Source: Proteiniphilum sp. UBA5267 (GTDB lineage Bacteria > Bacteroidota > Bacteroidia > Bacteroidales > Dysgonomonadaceae). Taken from it: a stretch of 22,407 nt of DNA. A model generated the notes under the pieces. It did not search any database. It worked only from the letters and a program-made list of their open reading frames with translations, and was not told the DNA's origin. Each line of letters opens with the position of its first letter. Position 1 is the first letter of the stretch. Position numbers and translations under genes: made by a program. The stretch is from assembly GCA_002411515.1 (NCBI GenBank), contig DHTF01000085.1, forward strand, positions 1 to 22,407. The letters run 5' to 3'. Shown piece after piece: positions 1 to 7,076 of this stretch.

Positions 1-40
1 GACACTGTCCAATAAATTGTGTAAATGAAAAACTACAGGG
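1..40 (+). repeat. IS left terminal inverted repeat (IRL)
   Basis: This repeat matches the reverse complement of 1372-1411 at 30 of 40 positions. The best blocks are the outer ACTrTCCAA, the central TTGTGTAAA and the inner AAACTACAGGG. The inner block also forms the first arm of a hairpin at 28-59, so the same sequence occurs three times in the element. Confidence 0.85.
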
Positions 41-110
41 ATCCGTTCCTGTAGTTTTTTTCTTTTCAAACCCCTCATTTTTTTTTGAGAGGGGATTCGA
101 AAAGAAAAAA
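28..110 (+). terminator. Two overlapping stem-loops in the IS left end, terminator-like
   Basis: Stem-loop 1 has perfect 12-bp arms at 28-39 and 48-59 around an 8-nt loop and runs into a T-rich stretch, which is the form of an intrinsic terminator for transcripts entering from outside. Stem-loop 2 has perfect 12-bp outer arms at 56-67 and 99-110, plus an inner 6-bp stem at 71-76 with 89-94 around a T-rich loop. The two share bases 56-59, so they cannot both be fully formed. Both lie upstream of the transposase start. A plausible role, by inference, is to stop read-through from flanking genes reaching the transposase. Confidence 0.6.
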
Positions 111-134
111 CATGATTAGTTAGTAAAGAATAAT

Positions 135-142
135 TAATTTTG
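135..142 (+). promoter_or_regulatory. Candidate -7 promoter element for the transposase
   Basis: TAATTTTG matches the Bacteroidota -7 consensus TAnnTTTG exactly. Transcription would begin near 149, leaving a very short leader before the ATG at 158. No clear -33 TTTG is present at the expected distance, so this is tentative. Confidence 0.35.
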
Positions 143-157
143 GAAACATTTAATTTT

Positions 158-1363
158 ATGGACATTCCCAAAGATTTATTAAACAAGGATTTTCTTTCTC
201 AATTTAAGAGCGAGGAAGATGTAAGTAAATTTCTCACGGATTTGCATGCACGTGTGTTAGAGCAAATGTTGGAAGGAGAAATGGACTCTCATTTAGGCTA
301 CCAGAAGCACTCAGTAGAGGGTAATAACTCAGGTAACTCCCGCAATGGGAAGTATCCCAAGAAGATACAAACTCATTATGGAGAATCGGTAATAGAAGTT
401 CCCCGTGATCGTGAAGGAGAGTTTGAGCCAGTTGCTGTACCCAAGCATCAAAGCAGAGGTTTATCTATTGAAAAACTGGTTATTTCTCTTTATGCCAAAG
501 GAATGAGTGTGTCAGATATAGAAGAGGAAATGAAGGAGATATACGGCATTACACTATCAACTTCAGCTATATCCATCATAACCAACAAAGTGACTCAGGC
601 AGCCATAGAATGGCAGAACAGACCCTTGGAGAGTCTTTACCTGATTGTCTGGATGGATGGTATCGTATTCAAAGTTCGTGATCAGGGTAAAGTGGTAAAC
701 AAGACTGTTTACCTTTGTGTAGGACTGAACAAGGATGGCTTCAAAGAAGTATTGGGTATGTGGGTTGGTAAAACTGAGAGTTCCAGTTTTTGGCTGGGTG
801 TACTTACTGATTTAAAGGCTCGTGGAGCAGAAGATGTATTGGTCACAGTAACCGATAATCTGAATGGATTTACCGATTCGATTAAATCAGTTTTTCCCAA
901 TGCAACTACTCAGATTTGTGTGGTACATCAGATTCGAAACTCATGCAAATATGTGGTTTGGAAAGAAAAGAAAGAATTTACCTCTGATTTGAAGAACATC
1001 TATAATGCTCCCACCAAGGAGGTTGCTGCTCTGGAACTTGACTTGTTCGACCAAAAATGGGGAAAGAAATATCCTTATGCCATCCGTTCCTGGCGTGTGA
1101 ATTGGGATGAACTGACCGCCTTTTTCGACTTTCCAGTGGAAATCAGAAGGATTATTTACACCACCAATCTCATTGAGAATCTGAATGGTAAAATCAGAAA
1201 ATATACGAAAAATAAGCTTTCATTCCCAAATGATGATGCCCTGAAAAAGGCTGTCTATCTTTCAATCTCTGAAATTGAAAAAAGTTGGAATCAGCCTATT
1301 TGGAACTGGGGATTGATTTTTAATCAATTTCTCACTATATTTGAAAACAGGATTCAAGTTTAA
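158..1363 (+). CDS. IS256-family (mutator-type) transposase
   Basis: This is a DDE transposase that cuts and joins the ends of the surrounding IS. Counting from the ATG at 158 (401 aa), the catalytic triad is seen as D167 (VWMDGIVFK), D233 (VTDNLNGF) and E340 (TTNLIENLNGKIRK). The C-2-H pair CVVH, typical of the family, is at 254-257. The N-terminal part carries the usual SRNGKYPKK and IEVPRDREGEFEP motifs. The frame stays open upstream to a TTG at 140, but that codon overlaps the likely -7 promoter element, so the ATG is preferred. Length is normal for IS256 transposases and there is no frameshift, so the element may be active. There is no obvious Shine-Dalgarno sequence. Confidence 0.9.
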   Translation: MDIPKDLLNKDFLSQFKSEEDVSKFLTDLHARVLEQMLEGEMDSHLGYQKHSVEGNNSGNSRNGKYPKKIQTHYGESVIEVPRDREGEFEPVAVPKHQSRGLSIEKLVISLYAKGMSVSDIEEEMKEIYGITLSTSAISIITNKVTQAAIEWQNRPLESLYLIVWMDGIVFKVRDQGKVVNKTVYLCVGLNKDGFKEVLGMWVGKTESSSFWLGVLTDLKARGAEDVLVTVTDNLNGFTDSIKSVFPNATTQICVVHQIRNSCKYVVWKEKKEFTSDLKNIYNAPTKEVAALELDLFDQKWGKKYPYAIRSWRVNWDELTAFFDFPVEIRRIIYTTNLIENLNGKIRKYTKNKLSFPNDDALKKAVYLSISEIEKSWNQPIWNWGLIFNQFLTIFENRIQV

Positions 1364-1371
1364 AACCTGAA

Positions 1372-1411
1372 CCCTGTAGTTTGCAGTTTACACAAAATTT
1401 TGGATAGTCCC
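1372..1411 (+). repeat. IS right terminal inverted repeat (IRR)
   Basis: This is the reverse-complement partner of 1-40. It begins 8 bp past the transposase stop codon and ends with GGATAGTCCC. The following bases, TATTATGA at 1412-1419, may be the target-site duplication. Confidence 0.82.
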
Positions 1412-1417
1412 TATTAT

Positions 1418-1444
1418 GATGAGACGGCCTCGCTTTTCTTTTTT
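1418..1444. terminator. Possible remnant half of a bidirectional terminator next to the IS
   Basis: A GC-rich stretch, GATGAGACGGCCTCGC (1418-1433), is followed directly by a T-rich run (1434-1444). It looks like the 3' arm and T-tract of an intrinsic terminator whose other arm is missing. The missing arm would lie just where the IS begins. It may have served the yebC-family gene on the minus strand. Without the left flank of the IS this is inference. Confidence 0.3.
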
Positions 1445-1458
1445 AACAGGAACGGGAT

Positions 1459-2184
1459 TTATTCTTCGTCTCCTTCGTCCATGTTGTGGAATACATTCTG
1501 CACATCCTCATCCTCTTCGAACTTGTCGAGCAGCTTCTCAATCTGAGCACGTTGCTCCTCGTTAAGGGTTTTGGTGTCGTTGGGTATGCGTTCAAATTCG
1601 GCAGAATGAATCTCAAAACCGTTTCCCTCGAGGTAGGACTGGATATCGGCATAGGATTTGAAATCACCATAGAGCAGGATTTCCCCTTCATCCGGCACTA
1701 CTTCATCCACCCCGTAGTCAATCAGTTCCAGTTCCAGATCTTCGAGTGATACGCCTTCTTTCTCCGCGATTCGGAAGACACATTTGTGATCAAAGAGAAA
1801 CTCGAGGCTGCCCGATGTTCCCAATGAGCCACCGTGCTTGTTAAAGTAACTACGTACATTGGCCACGGTGCGGGTGGGGTTGTCGGTAGCTGTCTCCACA
1901 ACGATGGCGATGCCGTAAGGTCCGTATCCTTCGTAGACCATCTCCTTGTAGTCCGACACATCCTTGTCGGTTGCTTTCTTGATGGCGCGTTCTACGTTTT
2001 CCTTGGGCATGTTCTCCTTCTTGGCCTGTTGCTCCAGCACACGCAGCCTGGGGTTGGTAGCAGGGTCAGGACCTCCTTCACGGACGGCAATGGTGATCTG
2101 TTTACCCAGCTTGGTGAAAACGCGGGCCATATTGCCCCATCGTTTCAATTTGGTTGCTTTCCTATATTCAAATGCTCTTCCCAT
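1459..2184 (-). CDS. YebC/PmpR/TACO1-family regulatory protein
   Basis: This is a 241-aa protein of the YebC/TACO1 family, whose members are described as transcriptional regulators or as ribosome-associated factors that ease translation of difficult sequences; which applies here is not shown. The N-terminus MGRAFEYRKATKLKRWGNMARVF differs from the MAGHSKW start of proteobacterial members but is the form usual in Bacteroidales. The family core follows: FTKLGKQITIAVREGGPDP, NPRLRVL, KKENMPKENVERAIKKA, YEGYGPYGIAIVVE, TDNPTRTVANVRSYFNKHGGSLG. The C-terminus is very acidic. It lies 112 bp downstream of pheT on the same strand and is probably co-transcribed. No complete terminator remains between its stop codon and the IS. 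Confidence 0.9.
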   Translation of the reverse strand: MGRAFEYRKATKLKRWGNMARVFTKLGKQITIAVREGGPDPATNPRLRVLEQQAKKENMPKENVERAIKKATDKDVSDYKEMVYEGYGPYGIAIVVETATDNPTRTVANVRSYFNKHGGSLGTSGSLEFLFDHKCVFRIAEKEGVSLEDLELELIDYGVDEVVPDEGEILLYGDFKSYADIQSYLEGNGFEIHSAEFERIPNDTKTLNEEQRAQIEKLLDKFEEDEDVQNVFHNMDEGDEE

Positions 2185-2224
2185 ATGATTACAATTCTGA
2201 TCCGAAGTCTTTGTGACAGGCTTG

Positions 2225-2293
2225 ACAGATCTGTTTTAATTTTTTATTTATTTACATCATTATATTATCATCACATCTGCACATCATCACATC
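2225..2293. repeat. Short direct repeat and palindrome between pheT and the yebC-family gene
   Basis: The 11-mer ATCATCACATC occurs twice, at 2267-2277 and 2283-2293, with a 16-bp period, and the second copy ends 3 bp before the pheT stop codon. A perfect 10-bp palindrome, ACAGATCTGT, lies at 2225-2234. There is no GC-rich hairpin with a T-tract on the minus strand, so read-through from pheT is likely. Confidence 0.5.
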
Positions 2294-2296
2294 AAT

Positions 2297-4759
2297 TTAT
2301 CTTAACTGTGCCCCCAGCTCCTTCTCCAGATTCAGTCTGATTTTTTGCATTACACCGTCTATCTGCTTGTCGTTCAGCGTTTTTTCTTCGTCTTGCAGGA
2401 GAAAGTTCACTGCGTAAGATTTCTTTCCCTCGGGCAGGTTCTTTCCTTCATATACGTCGAAAAGAGTCACTCCCTTGAGCAGTTTCTTTTCTGACTGGAA
2501 GGAAATCTGTTCGATTTGAGCGAAGGTGATCTCTTTGTCGATCAGCAATGCCAGGTCCCTACTAACAGCCGGGAATCTGCTCATTTCTGCGAACTGTACC
2601 GAAAGTTTCTCCGTTTCTTTCATGAGCGCATCCCAGTTCATTTCAGCGAAATATACCGGTGTTTCGATATCAAACAACTGGCTGATTTTTGGGGAGACGA
2701 TGCCGAAGCTACCAACTGTTTTTTTGAATGTGCGGATGGTCATGCCATTGGAATAGAGATCATTCTGTAGCGGTTCAAACAGGATTTGATTTCTGCCGGC
2801 CCCCAATCTCTTCAATACATTCTCCAGGTGCGCTTTCAATTCAAAGACGGAGCTTTGTTCTTCAGCCGAAGCCCAATTCTTGTGGGTGCGTTTTCCGCAG
2901 ATCCATAACCCGATGCGCGTTTCTTCGGCATATTCGGCAAGTATTTTGTCTTCTCTTTTTTTGTCCGCGTCGTAACGGTAACAGTTCCCGAATTCGTAAA
3001 ACCGGATGTCACCCTGCTTGCGGTTGCGGTTATAGGCGATGCTTTCGAGTCCGCCAAAAAGCAGCGTCTGGCGCATCACGCTTAGGTCGTTGCTCAACGG
3101 GTTCACAAGCGACACACAGTGTGCTGCGGGATAGCTCTCCAGCCCTTCGTAATATGATTTTTTTGTGAGAGAGTTGTTCATGATCTCACCGAAGCCGTTT
3201 GCTGAAAGCTGTTCGGAGATGAGTGTCTGCAGCTTGTGCTTGCGGTCGGTCGGCGTCTGATAGGAGAGGTTTGCTTTCAGCGCATCGCTGATCTCAACAT
3301 TGTTGTATCCGTAGATGCGAAGGATATCTTCGATGACATCCACGTCGCGGGTCACGTCCACCCGATAGGTAGGGACTCGCAACGTGAGCCCCTCCTCGTT
3401 TTCATGCGTGATGGCAATCTCCAGGCTTTGTAAAATATTTTTGATGGTTTCCCGGGGGATGACCTTCCCGATCAATGCATTTGTCTTTTTATAAGAGAGC
3501 GTCACTTCTTGCTGTACAATCGGTTCAGGATAGACGTCTTGAATCTCGCCTTCAATTTCGCCGCCAGCCAGTTCTTTCACCAGCAGTGCCGCCCTTTTGA
3601 GTACATATACCGTGTTGTTGGGATCGGCGCCCCTTTCGAAGCGGAAAGAGGAGTCTGTATTCAGACCATGTCTGCGCGCGGTCTTACGTACCCAGGTTGG
3701 ATGAAAGTAGGCCGATTCCAGAAAGATGTCCTTGGTATTCTCGGTCACACCCGAATGGAGTCCACCGAAAACGCCGGCAATACACATTCCCTCCTCGGTA
3801 TTACAAATCATCAGGTCTCGGTCGCTTAGCGTGCGTTCCTGCTCGTCGAGGGTGACGAACTTCGTTTCGTTGGGCAGGGTGCGTACCACTATTTTGTTCC
3901 CCTTGATTTGTGCCGCATCGAACGCATGCATGGGATGTCCGGTTTCGTGCAATACAAAGTTGGTGATGTCCACAATGTTGTTGATGGGACGTAGGCCGAT
4001 GAGCAGCAGTTTATTTTTCAGCCAGTCGGGACTTTCCTTTACCGTGACACCCCGGATGGTGAGGCCTGAGTAGCGGGGACAGGCTTCCTGGTTTTCCACC
4101 ACCACCTCGATGCCACCCTCTTTTTTGTCGATGGCAAAGGTGTCGACCGATGGTTTGGTCAGTTTGCAGGGCTTACCGGCCTGCAAAAGCTGGGCTGCCA
4201 GGTCACGTGCTACACCGTAGTGGGAGGCTGCATCCACTCTGTTGGGCGTGATATCTACCTCCAGCACATAATCGCTTTTTACGTTGTAATAGTCTTTCGC
4301 GGGTGTACCTACCGGTGCATTCTCAGGAAGCACGATGATGCCATCGTGGGAGGTCCCTATGCCAATTTCATCTTCGGCACAGATCATGCCCAGCGACTCT
4401 TCACCCCTTATTTTTGAACGTTTTATGGTAAACTCTTCGTTGCCGGCGTAGAGTTTGGTTCCCACTGGGGCTACCACCACCTTCTGTCCGGCAGCCACGT
4501 TGGGTGCACCGCACACAATATTCAGCGGTTCGCCTCCATCGCCGATATCGACGGTGGTTAGATGCAGATGGTTGGAGTTAGGATGATCTACGCAGGTAAG
4601 TACTTTCCCGATGACCAAACCTTCGAGTCCTCCTTTGATGGTTTGTATCTCTTCCACACTTCCTGTTTCCAGACCGATGGAAGTGAGGGTGTCGGCCGTT
4701 TCCTGCGGCGATAATTCAAAGTGCAGATACTCTTTGAGCCAGTTATAAGAAATATTCAT
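2297..4759 (-). CDS. pheT: Phenylalanine--tRNA ligase beta subunit
   Basis: The beta subunit of phenylalanyl-tRNA synthetase forms an alpha2-beta2 enzyme with PheS, which is not in this window; it supplies tRNA binding and the B3/B4 editing site. At 820 aa it has the long bacterial form. Visible regions are the N-terminus MNISYNWLKEYL, an EMAPII/OB-fold tRNA-binding domain near 40-150 (KVLTCVDHPNSNHLHLTTVD, GAPNV), B3/B4 near 215-385 (MHAFDA, DIFLESAYFHP), B5 near 405-475, a catalytic-like core near 485-720, and a C-terminal ferredoxin-fold anticodon-binding domain starting around SRFPAVSRDLALLIDKEI. The start ATG fits the family N-terminus exactly. A leader of roughly 150 nt carries a possible attenuator. 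It is the first gene of a pheT then yebC-family transcription unit. Confidence 0.97.
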   Translation of the reverse strand: MNISYNWLKEYLHFELSPQETADTLTSIGLETGSVEEIQTIKGGLEGLVIGKVLTCVDHPNSNHLHLTTVDIGDGGEPLNIVCGAPNVAAGQKVVVAPVGTKLYAGNEEFTIKRSKIRGEESLGMICAEDEIGIGTSHDGIIVLPENAPVGTPAKDYYNVKSDYVLEVDITPNRVDAASHYGVARDLAAQLLQAGKPCKLTKPSVDTFAIDKKEGGIEVVVENQEACPRYSGLTIRGVTVKESPDWLKNKLLLIGLRPINNIVDITNFVLHETGHPMHAFDAAQIKGNKIVVRTLPNETKFVTLDEQERTLSDRDLMICNTEEGMCIAGVFGGLHSGVTENTKDIFLESAYFHPTWVRKTARRHGLNTDSSFRFERGADPNNTVYVLKRAALLVKELAGGEIEGEIQDVYPEPIVQQEVTLSYKKTNALIGKVIPRETIKNILQSLEIAITHENEEGLTLRVPTYRVDVTRDVDVIEDILRIYGYNNVEISDALKANLSYQTPTDRKHKLQTLISEQLSANGFGEIMNNSLTKKSYYEGLESYPAAHCVSLVNPLSNDLSVMRQTLLFGGLESIAYNRNRKQGDIRFYEFGNCYRYDADKKREDKILAEYAEETRIGLWICGKRTHKNWASAEEQSSVFELKAHLENVLKRLGAGRNQILFEPLQNDLYSNGMTIRTFKKTVGSFGIVSPKISQLFDIETPVYFAEMNWDALMKETEKLSVQFAEMSRFPAVSRDLALLIDKEITFAQIEQISFQSEKKLLKGVTLFDVYEGKNLPEGKKSYAVNFLLQDEEKTLNDKQIDGVMQKIRLNLEKELGAQLR

Positions 4760-4815
4760 TATGATAAAATTGATTCTGAATGATCAGACAGAAATGAAAC
4801 TGGTGAGATTGGGCT

Positions 4816-4851
4816 AAAAAAAGACCTCAGATCAGGAAAACCAGTCTCAGG
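4816..4851 (-). promoter_or_regulatory. Terminator-like hairpin in the pheT leader (candidate attenuator)
   Basis: On the minus strand CCTGAGA (4851-4845) can pair with TCTGAGG (4831-4825) with one internal mismatch, and seven Ts follow at 4822-4816. That arrangement is a weak intrinsic terminator about 57 bp before the pheT start codon. A competing pairing of 4840-4845 with 4799-4804 (ACTGGT with ACCAGT on the minus strand) would disrupt it. Attenuation of Phe-tRNA synthetase genes is established in E. coli; here it is only a structural suggestion. No ATG-initiated leader peptide is present. Confidence 0.35.
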
Positions 4852-4918
4852 CAATCTGTTTGGACCGACAAAAAAACCGGTTTCCTGCAGACGATGCTGT
4901 TCTGTTTGAAATTGAGGC

Positions 4919-4926
4919 CAAAATTA
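4919..4926 (-). promoter_or_regulatory. Candidate pheT promoter (-7 element)
   Basis: On the minus strand TAATTTTG matches TAnnTTTG exactly, putting the start of transcription near 4912 and giving a leader of about 150 nt. No good -33 TTTG is visible. It is the best-placed promoter match in the 336-bp gap between pheT and pgk. Confidence 0.5.
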
Positions 4927-5024
4927 CAAAAAAATGCTGAGAATACGCAGTATAACTTCTAATTTCCGTACTACGGTGGTGTCCTTAGCTTGCGGGACGT
5001 ACGGAGCTGTTTGCAAATCATGTT

Positions 5025-5074
5025 AAAAAAACAGGAGCGGGTTCAAAAAGATGACCCACCCCTGTCGTTTTTTT
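5025..5074. terminator. Strong bidirectional intrinsic terminator downstream of pgk
   Basis: Arms at 5031-5042 (ACAGGAGCGGGT) and 5054-5065 (ACCCACCCCTGT) form a 12-bp stem with two G-U pairs when read on the minus strand, around an 11-nt loop. A T-tract follows on the minus strand (A run at 5025-5030), and seven Ts follow on the plus strand at 5068-5074. It ends pgk transcription and insulates pheT. The first arm begins about 30 bp after the pgk stop codon. Confidence 0.88.
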
Positions 5075-5095
5075 ATGACCTTATTTACTTTGGAA

Positions 5096-6358
5096 TCAAT
5101 ATCCCCTGATGGCTTTCACTCCAGGGAGCACTTTCCCTTCGATCATCTCGAGGAGGGCGCCGCCGCCGGTGGAGACGTAGGATACCTTGTCGGCATGGCC
5201 AAACTTGTTGACACAGGCAACCGAGTCACCGCCTCCCACGAGGGAGAAAGCGCCCTTTTGGGTTGCTGCCACAATGGCTTCCGATACTGCGCGTGAGCCG
5301 TTGGCGAAGTTGTCGAATTCAAACACGCCCACGGGGCCATTCCAGAGGATGGTTTTTGAGTTTTTGATCACCTCTGTGAATGTTTTTTCAGACTCGGGGC
5401 CGATGTCGAGGCCTTCCCATCCGTCAGCTATTTCATTCACGGAAGTAAAGCTGGTATTGGCGTCGTTGCTGAAACTGTCGGAGATCTTGGCATCTGTTGC
5501 CAGTACCAGGTTTACCCCTTTCTCTTTGGCCATGGCCACAATCTCTTTTGCCAGATCGAGCTTGTCATCTTCCACGATGGAATTGCCTATTTTACCGCCA
5601 AATGCTTTCGCAAAAGTATAAGTCATTCCACCTGCGAGAATCAGGTTGTCGACCTTGTCGAGCAGGTTCTGGATGATCTCGATTTTGGTAGAAACCTTCG
5701 ACCCTCCCATGATGGCGGTGAAGGGACGTTCAGTTTCTTTCATTACCTTTTCTACTGCTGTGATCTCATTTTGCAGGAGGTAGCCAAAAAGCTTGTGATC
5801 GGCATCGAAATAGTCGGCAATCAGCGCGGTGGAAGCATGTGCACGGTGAGCGGTTCCGAATGCATCGTTCACATAGACATCGGCATAAGATGCCAGTTTT
5901 TTTGTGAATTCTTTTTGTGAATCTTTCACCGCTTTCTTTGCAACAGCTTTCTCCTCATCCGAAGCATCTTCCGCAAGTCCACGGGGCTTACCCTCTTCTT
6001 CGGCGTAAAAGCGTAGGTTCTCCAGCAACAAGGCTTCTCCCGGACGCAAGGCTGCGGCCTTCGCTTCTGTCTCTTCGCCGAGGCAGTCGTTCGCGAATTG
6101 TACATCCACCTCCAACAGCTCCGACACGCGCGGAAGGATGTGTTTGAGTGAATATTTATCGGTTACTCCTTTCGGGCGACCCAGATGTGATCCGATGATC
6201 AGGCTGCCGCCATCTTTCAGTATTTTTTTCAGGGTAGGGATAGCTGCGCGGATGCGTGTGTCGTCTGTGATGTTGAAATTTTCATCGAGCGGAACATTGA
6301 AATCCACACGCACGAATGCCTTCTTACCGGCAAAATTAAAAGAGTCCATTGTTTGCAT
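5096..6358 (-). CDS. pgk: Phosphoglycerate kinase
   Basis: This enzyme catalyses the ATP-forming step of lower glycolysis, 1,3-bisphosphoglycerate + ADP to 3-phosphoglycerate + ATP, in the cytoplasm. The 420-aa protein has the complete family pattern: [12 protein letters not shown] and SHLGRPKG (substrate site), [55 protein letters not shown], and the nucleotide-site blocks [19 protein letters not shown] and [10 protein letters not shown], ending [22 protein letters not shown]. The start [20 protein letters not shown] agrees with Bacteroidales homologues, so the second ATG three codons on is not preferred. It lies 87 bp downstream of the OsmC-family gene on the same strand, but has its own -7 element at 6398-6405 and a strong terminator behind it. 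Confidence 0.98.
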   Translation of the reverse strand: MQTMDSFNFAGKKAFVRVDFNVPLDENFNITDDTRIRAAIPTLKKILKDGGSLIIGSHLGRPKGVTDKYSLKHILPRVSELLEVDVQFANDCLGEETEAKAAALRPGEALLLENLRFYAEEEGKPRGLAEDASDEEKAVAKKAVKDSQKEFTKKLASYADVYVNDAFGTAHRAHASTALIADYFDADHKLFGYLLQNEITAVEKVMKETERPFTAIMGGSKVSTKIEIIQNLLDKVDNLILAGGMTYTFAKAFGGKIGNSIVEDDKLDLAKEIVAMAKEKGVNLVLATDAKISDSFSNDANTSFTSVNEIADGWEGLDIGPESEKTFTEVIKNSKTILWNGPVGVFEFDNFANGSRAVSEAIVAATQKGAFSLVGGGDSVACVNKFGHADKVSYVSTGGGALLEMIEGKVLPGVKAIRGY

Positions 6359-6397
6359 AGTCAGTATATTTTATGAAGTGTAATCCGAAATTGTTTG

Positions 6398-6405
6398 CAA
6401 AGGTA
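6398..6405 (-). promoter_or_regulatory. pgk promoter (-7 element)
   Basis: On the minus strand TACCTTTG matches TAnnTTTG exactly, about 40 bp before the pgk ATG. The predicted transcription start is near 6391. No convincing -33 TTTG is found, but position and exact match favour it. Confidence 0.6.
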
Positions 6406-6445
6406 GGAAATATATGGAAATTTTTCCGTAATGACTCCTGAAAAT

Positions 6446-6868
6446 TTACGCGTTCCGAACAACCACTTCGTAAGTTACCGGCACTGCTTTTTTGTACATG
6501 GCCAGTACACCGCAATAGGTGTCGAATGACATTTTACAGGCTCTCTCCAGTTTCTCTTTCGGAAGGTCATCTCCTTCAAACTCGTAGATCACCTGGATTG
6601 AAGTGTATTGTTTGGGATGCTCTTCGGCCACTTCAGCTTGGATGCGTACGTCAAATTTCTTCAGGTCGATGCGCATTTTTCGTGCCATGGCCACGATGTC
6701 GAGTCCCGTACATCCTGCAGCTGCGACCAGCAGCAGCTTTTTCGGCCCCGGCCCGGCACTGTCACCTCCTGATTCTGCAGGGATATCTATGGTGACGGTA
6801 TGACCGTCTATATCCGTATCAAATATATTATTCTCTCTCCAGTTGGTTTGAATAGAATGGGTTGCCAT
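6446..6868 (-). CDS. OsmC/Ohr-family peroxide-resistance protein
   Basis: A 140-aa OsmC-family protein; characterised members are thiol peroxidases that reduce organic hydroperoxides. Two cysteines sit where the reactive pair is expected, C53 (AAAGCTGLDIVAM) and C119 (SFDTYCGVLAMY), 66 residues apart as in E. coli OsmC; a third cysteine is C111. The family signature GPGPKKLLLVAAAGCTG is present. The C-terminal beta strand VPVTYEVVV is typical. It belongs to the general OsmC/YhfA-like branch; I cannot say whether it is a true OsmC or Ohr. A perfect palindrome lies 18 bp upstream of its start codon. It is transcribed towards pgk and may read through into it, since no terminator lies between them. 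Confidence 0.88.
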   Translation of the reverse strand: MATHSIQTNWRENNIFDTDIDGHTVTIDIPAESGGDSAGPGPKKLLLVAAAGCTGLDIVAMARKMRIDLKKFDVRIQAEVAEEHPKQYTSIQVIYEFEGDDLPKEKLERACKMSFDTYCGVLAMYKKAVPVTYEVVVRNA

Positions 6869-6886
6869 AAGAAAGTTTTTTAATTG

Positions 6887-6896
6887 AACAGCTGTT
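6887..6896. promoter_or_regulatory. Palindrome AACAGCTGTT upstream of the OsmC-family gene
   Basis: This perfect 10-bp palindrome lies 18 bp before the start codon, inside the 208-bp divergent gap shared with the asparaginase gene. A 5-bp perfect hairpin, GAACC-TTTTT-GGTTC, lies at 6926-6940. Either could be an operator for a stress regulator, but no known box was recognised and no -7 match for the minus-strand gene was found. Confidence 0.25.
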
Positions 6897-7047
6897 TGTT
6901 ATATTTTGTACATTTAAACAATCCAGAACCTTTTTGGTTCGCTAGAACGAGGGTGGTGAAAATCAGTGTGTGTGTTAACCCCGCCCGGTAACATCACATT
7001 GCTTGTATAAAAAATATCAAAACGAAACTAAATTGTTTACATATTGT

Positions 7048-7055
7048 TATATTTG
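7048..7055 (+). promoter_or_regulatory. L-asparaginase gene promoter (-7 element)
   Basis: TATATTTG matches TAnnTTTG exactly, 21 bp before the ATG at 7077. Transcription would start near 7062, leaving a leader of about 15 nt. The upstream DNA is AT-rich without a clear -33 TTTG. Confidence 0.55.
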
Positions 7056-7076
7056 CATGACAAAAATTAGGTACAT

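Larger units (their letters stand above)
1..1411 (+). mobile_element. IS256-family insertion sequence, apparently complete
   Basis: A single transposase gene is flanked by imperfect terminal inverted repeats at 1-40 and 1372-1411; comparing one with the reverse complement of the other gives 30 of 40 identical positions. The outer ends read GACACTGTCC on the left and, on the opposite strand, GGGACTATCC on the right. Length near 1.4 kb and one DDE transposase are normal for IS256-family elements. The left end coincides with the window edge, so it may begin a base or so earlier and the left target duplication cannot be read. Bases 1412-1419 (TATTATGA) are the candidate right copy of an 8-bp duplication. 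The element sits 47 bp past the stop codon of the convergent yebC-family gene, so it breaks no visible gene. Confidence 0.88.
4760..5095. other. Intergenic region between pheT and pgk: no gene seen
   Basis: This 336-bp gap holds, from low to high coordinate, the pheT leader with a hairpin, the pheT promoter, a pair of inverted repeats and the terminator behind pgk. The inverted repeats are TCCGTAC at 4965-4971 and GTACGGA at 4999-5005; the first overlaps a perfect small palindrome, CCGTA-C-TACGG (4966-4976). They lie 40-80 bp upstream of the pheT promoter and could be an operator, but nothing more supports that. No coding frame with family character was found. Confidence 0.6.

Noticed and set aside
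140..157. TTG start for the transposase
   Set aside because: The TTG overlaps an exact -7 promoter match and adds six residues; the ATG at 158 is the more likely start.
2728..3168. Open frames on the plus strand inside pheT
   Set aside because: They are shadow frames opposite conserved PheT domains, with no independent signals.
4758..4849. Minus-strand leader frame with four Phe codons whose stop overlaps the pheT ATG
   Set aside because: It lacks an ATG or GTG start (only a TTG), has no Shine-Dalgarno site, and its Phe pair is simply the T-tract, placed wrongly for classical ribosome-stalling attenuation.
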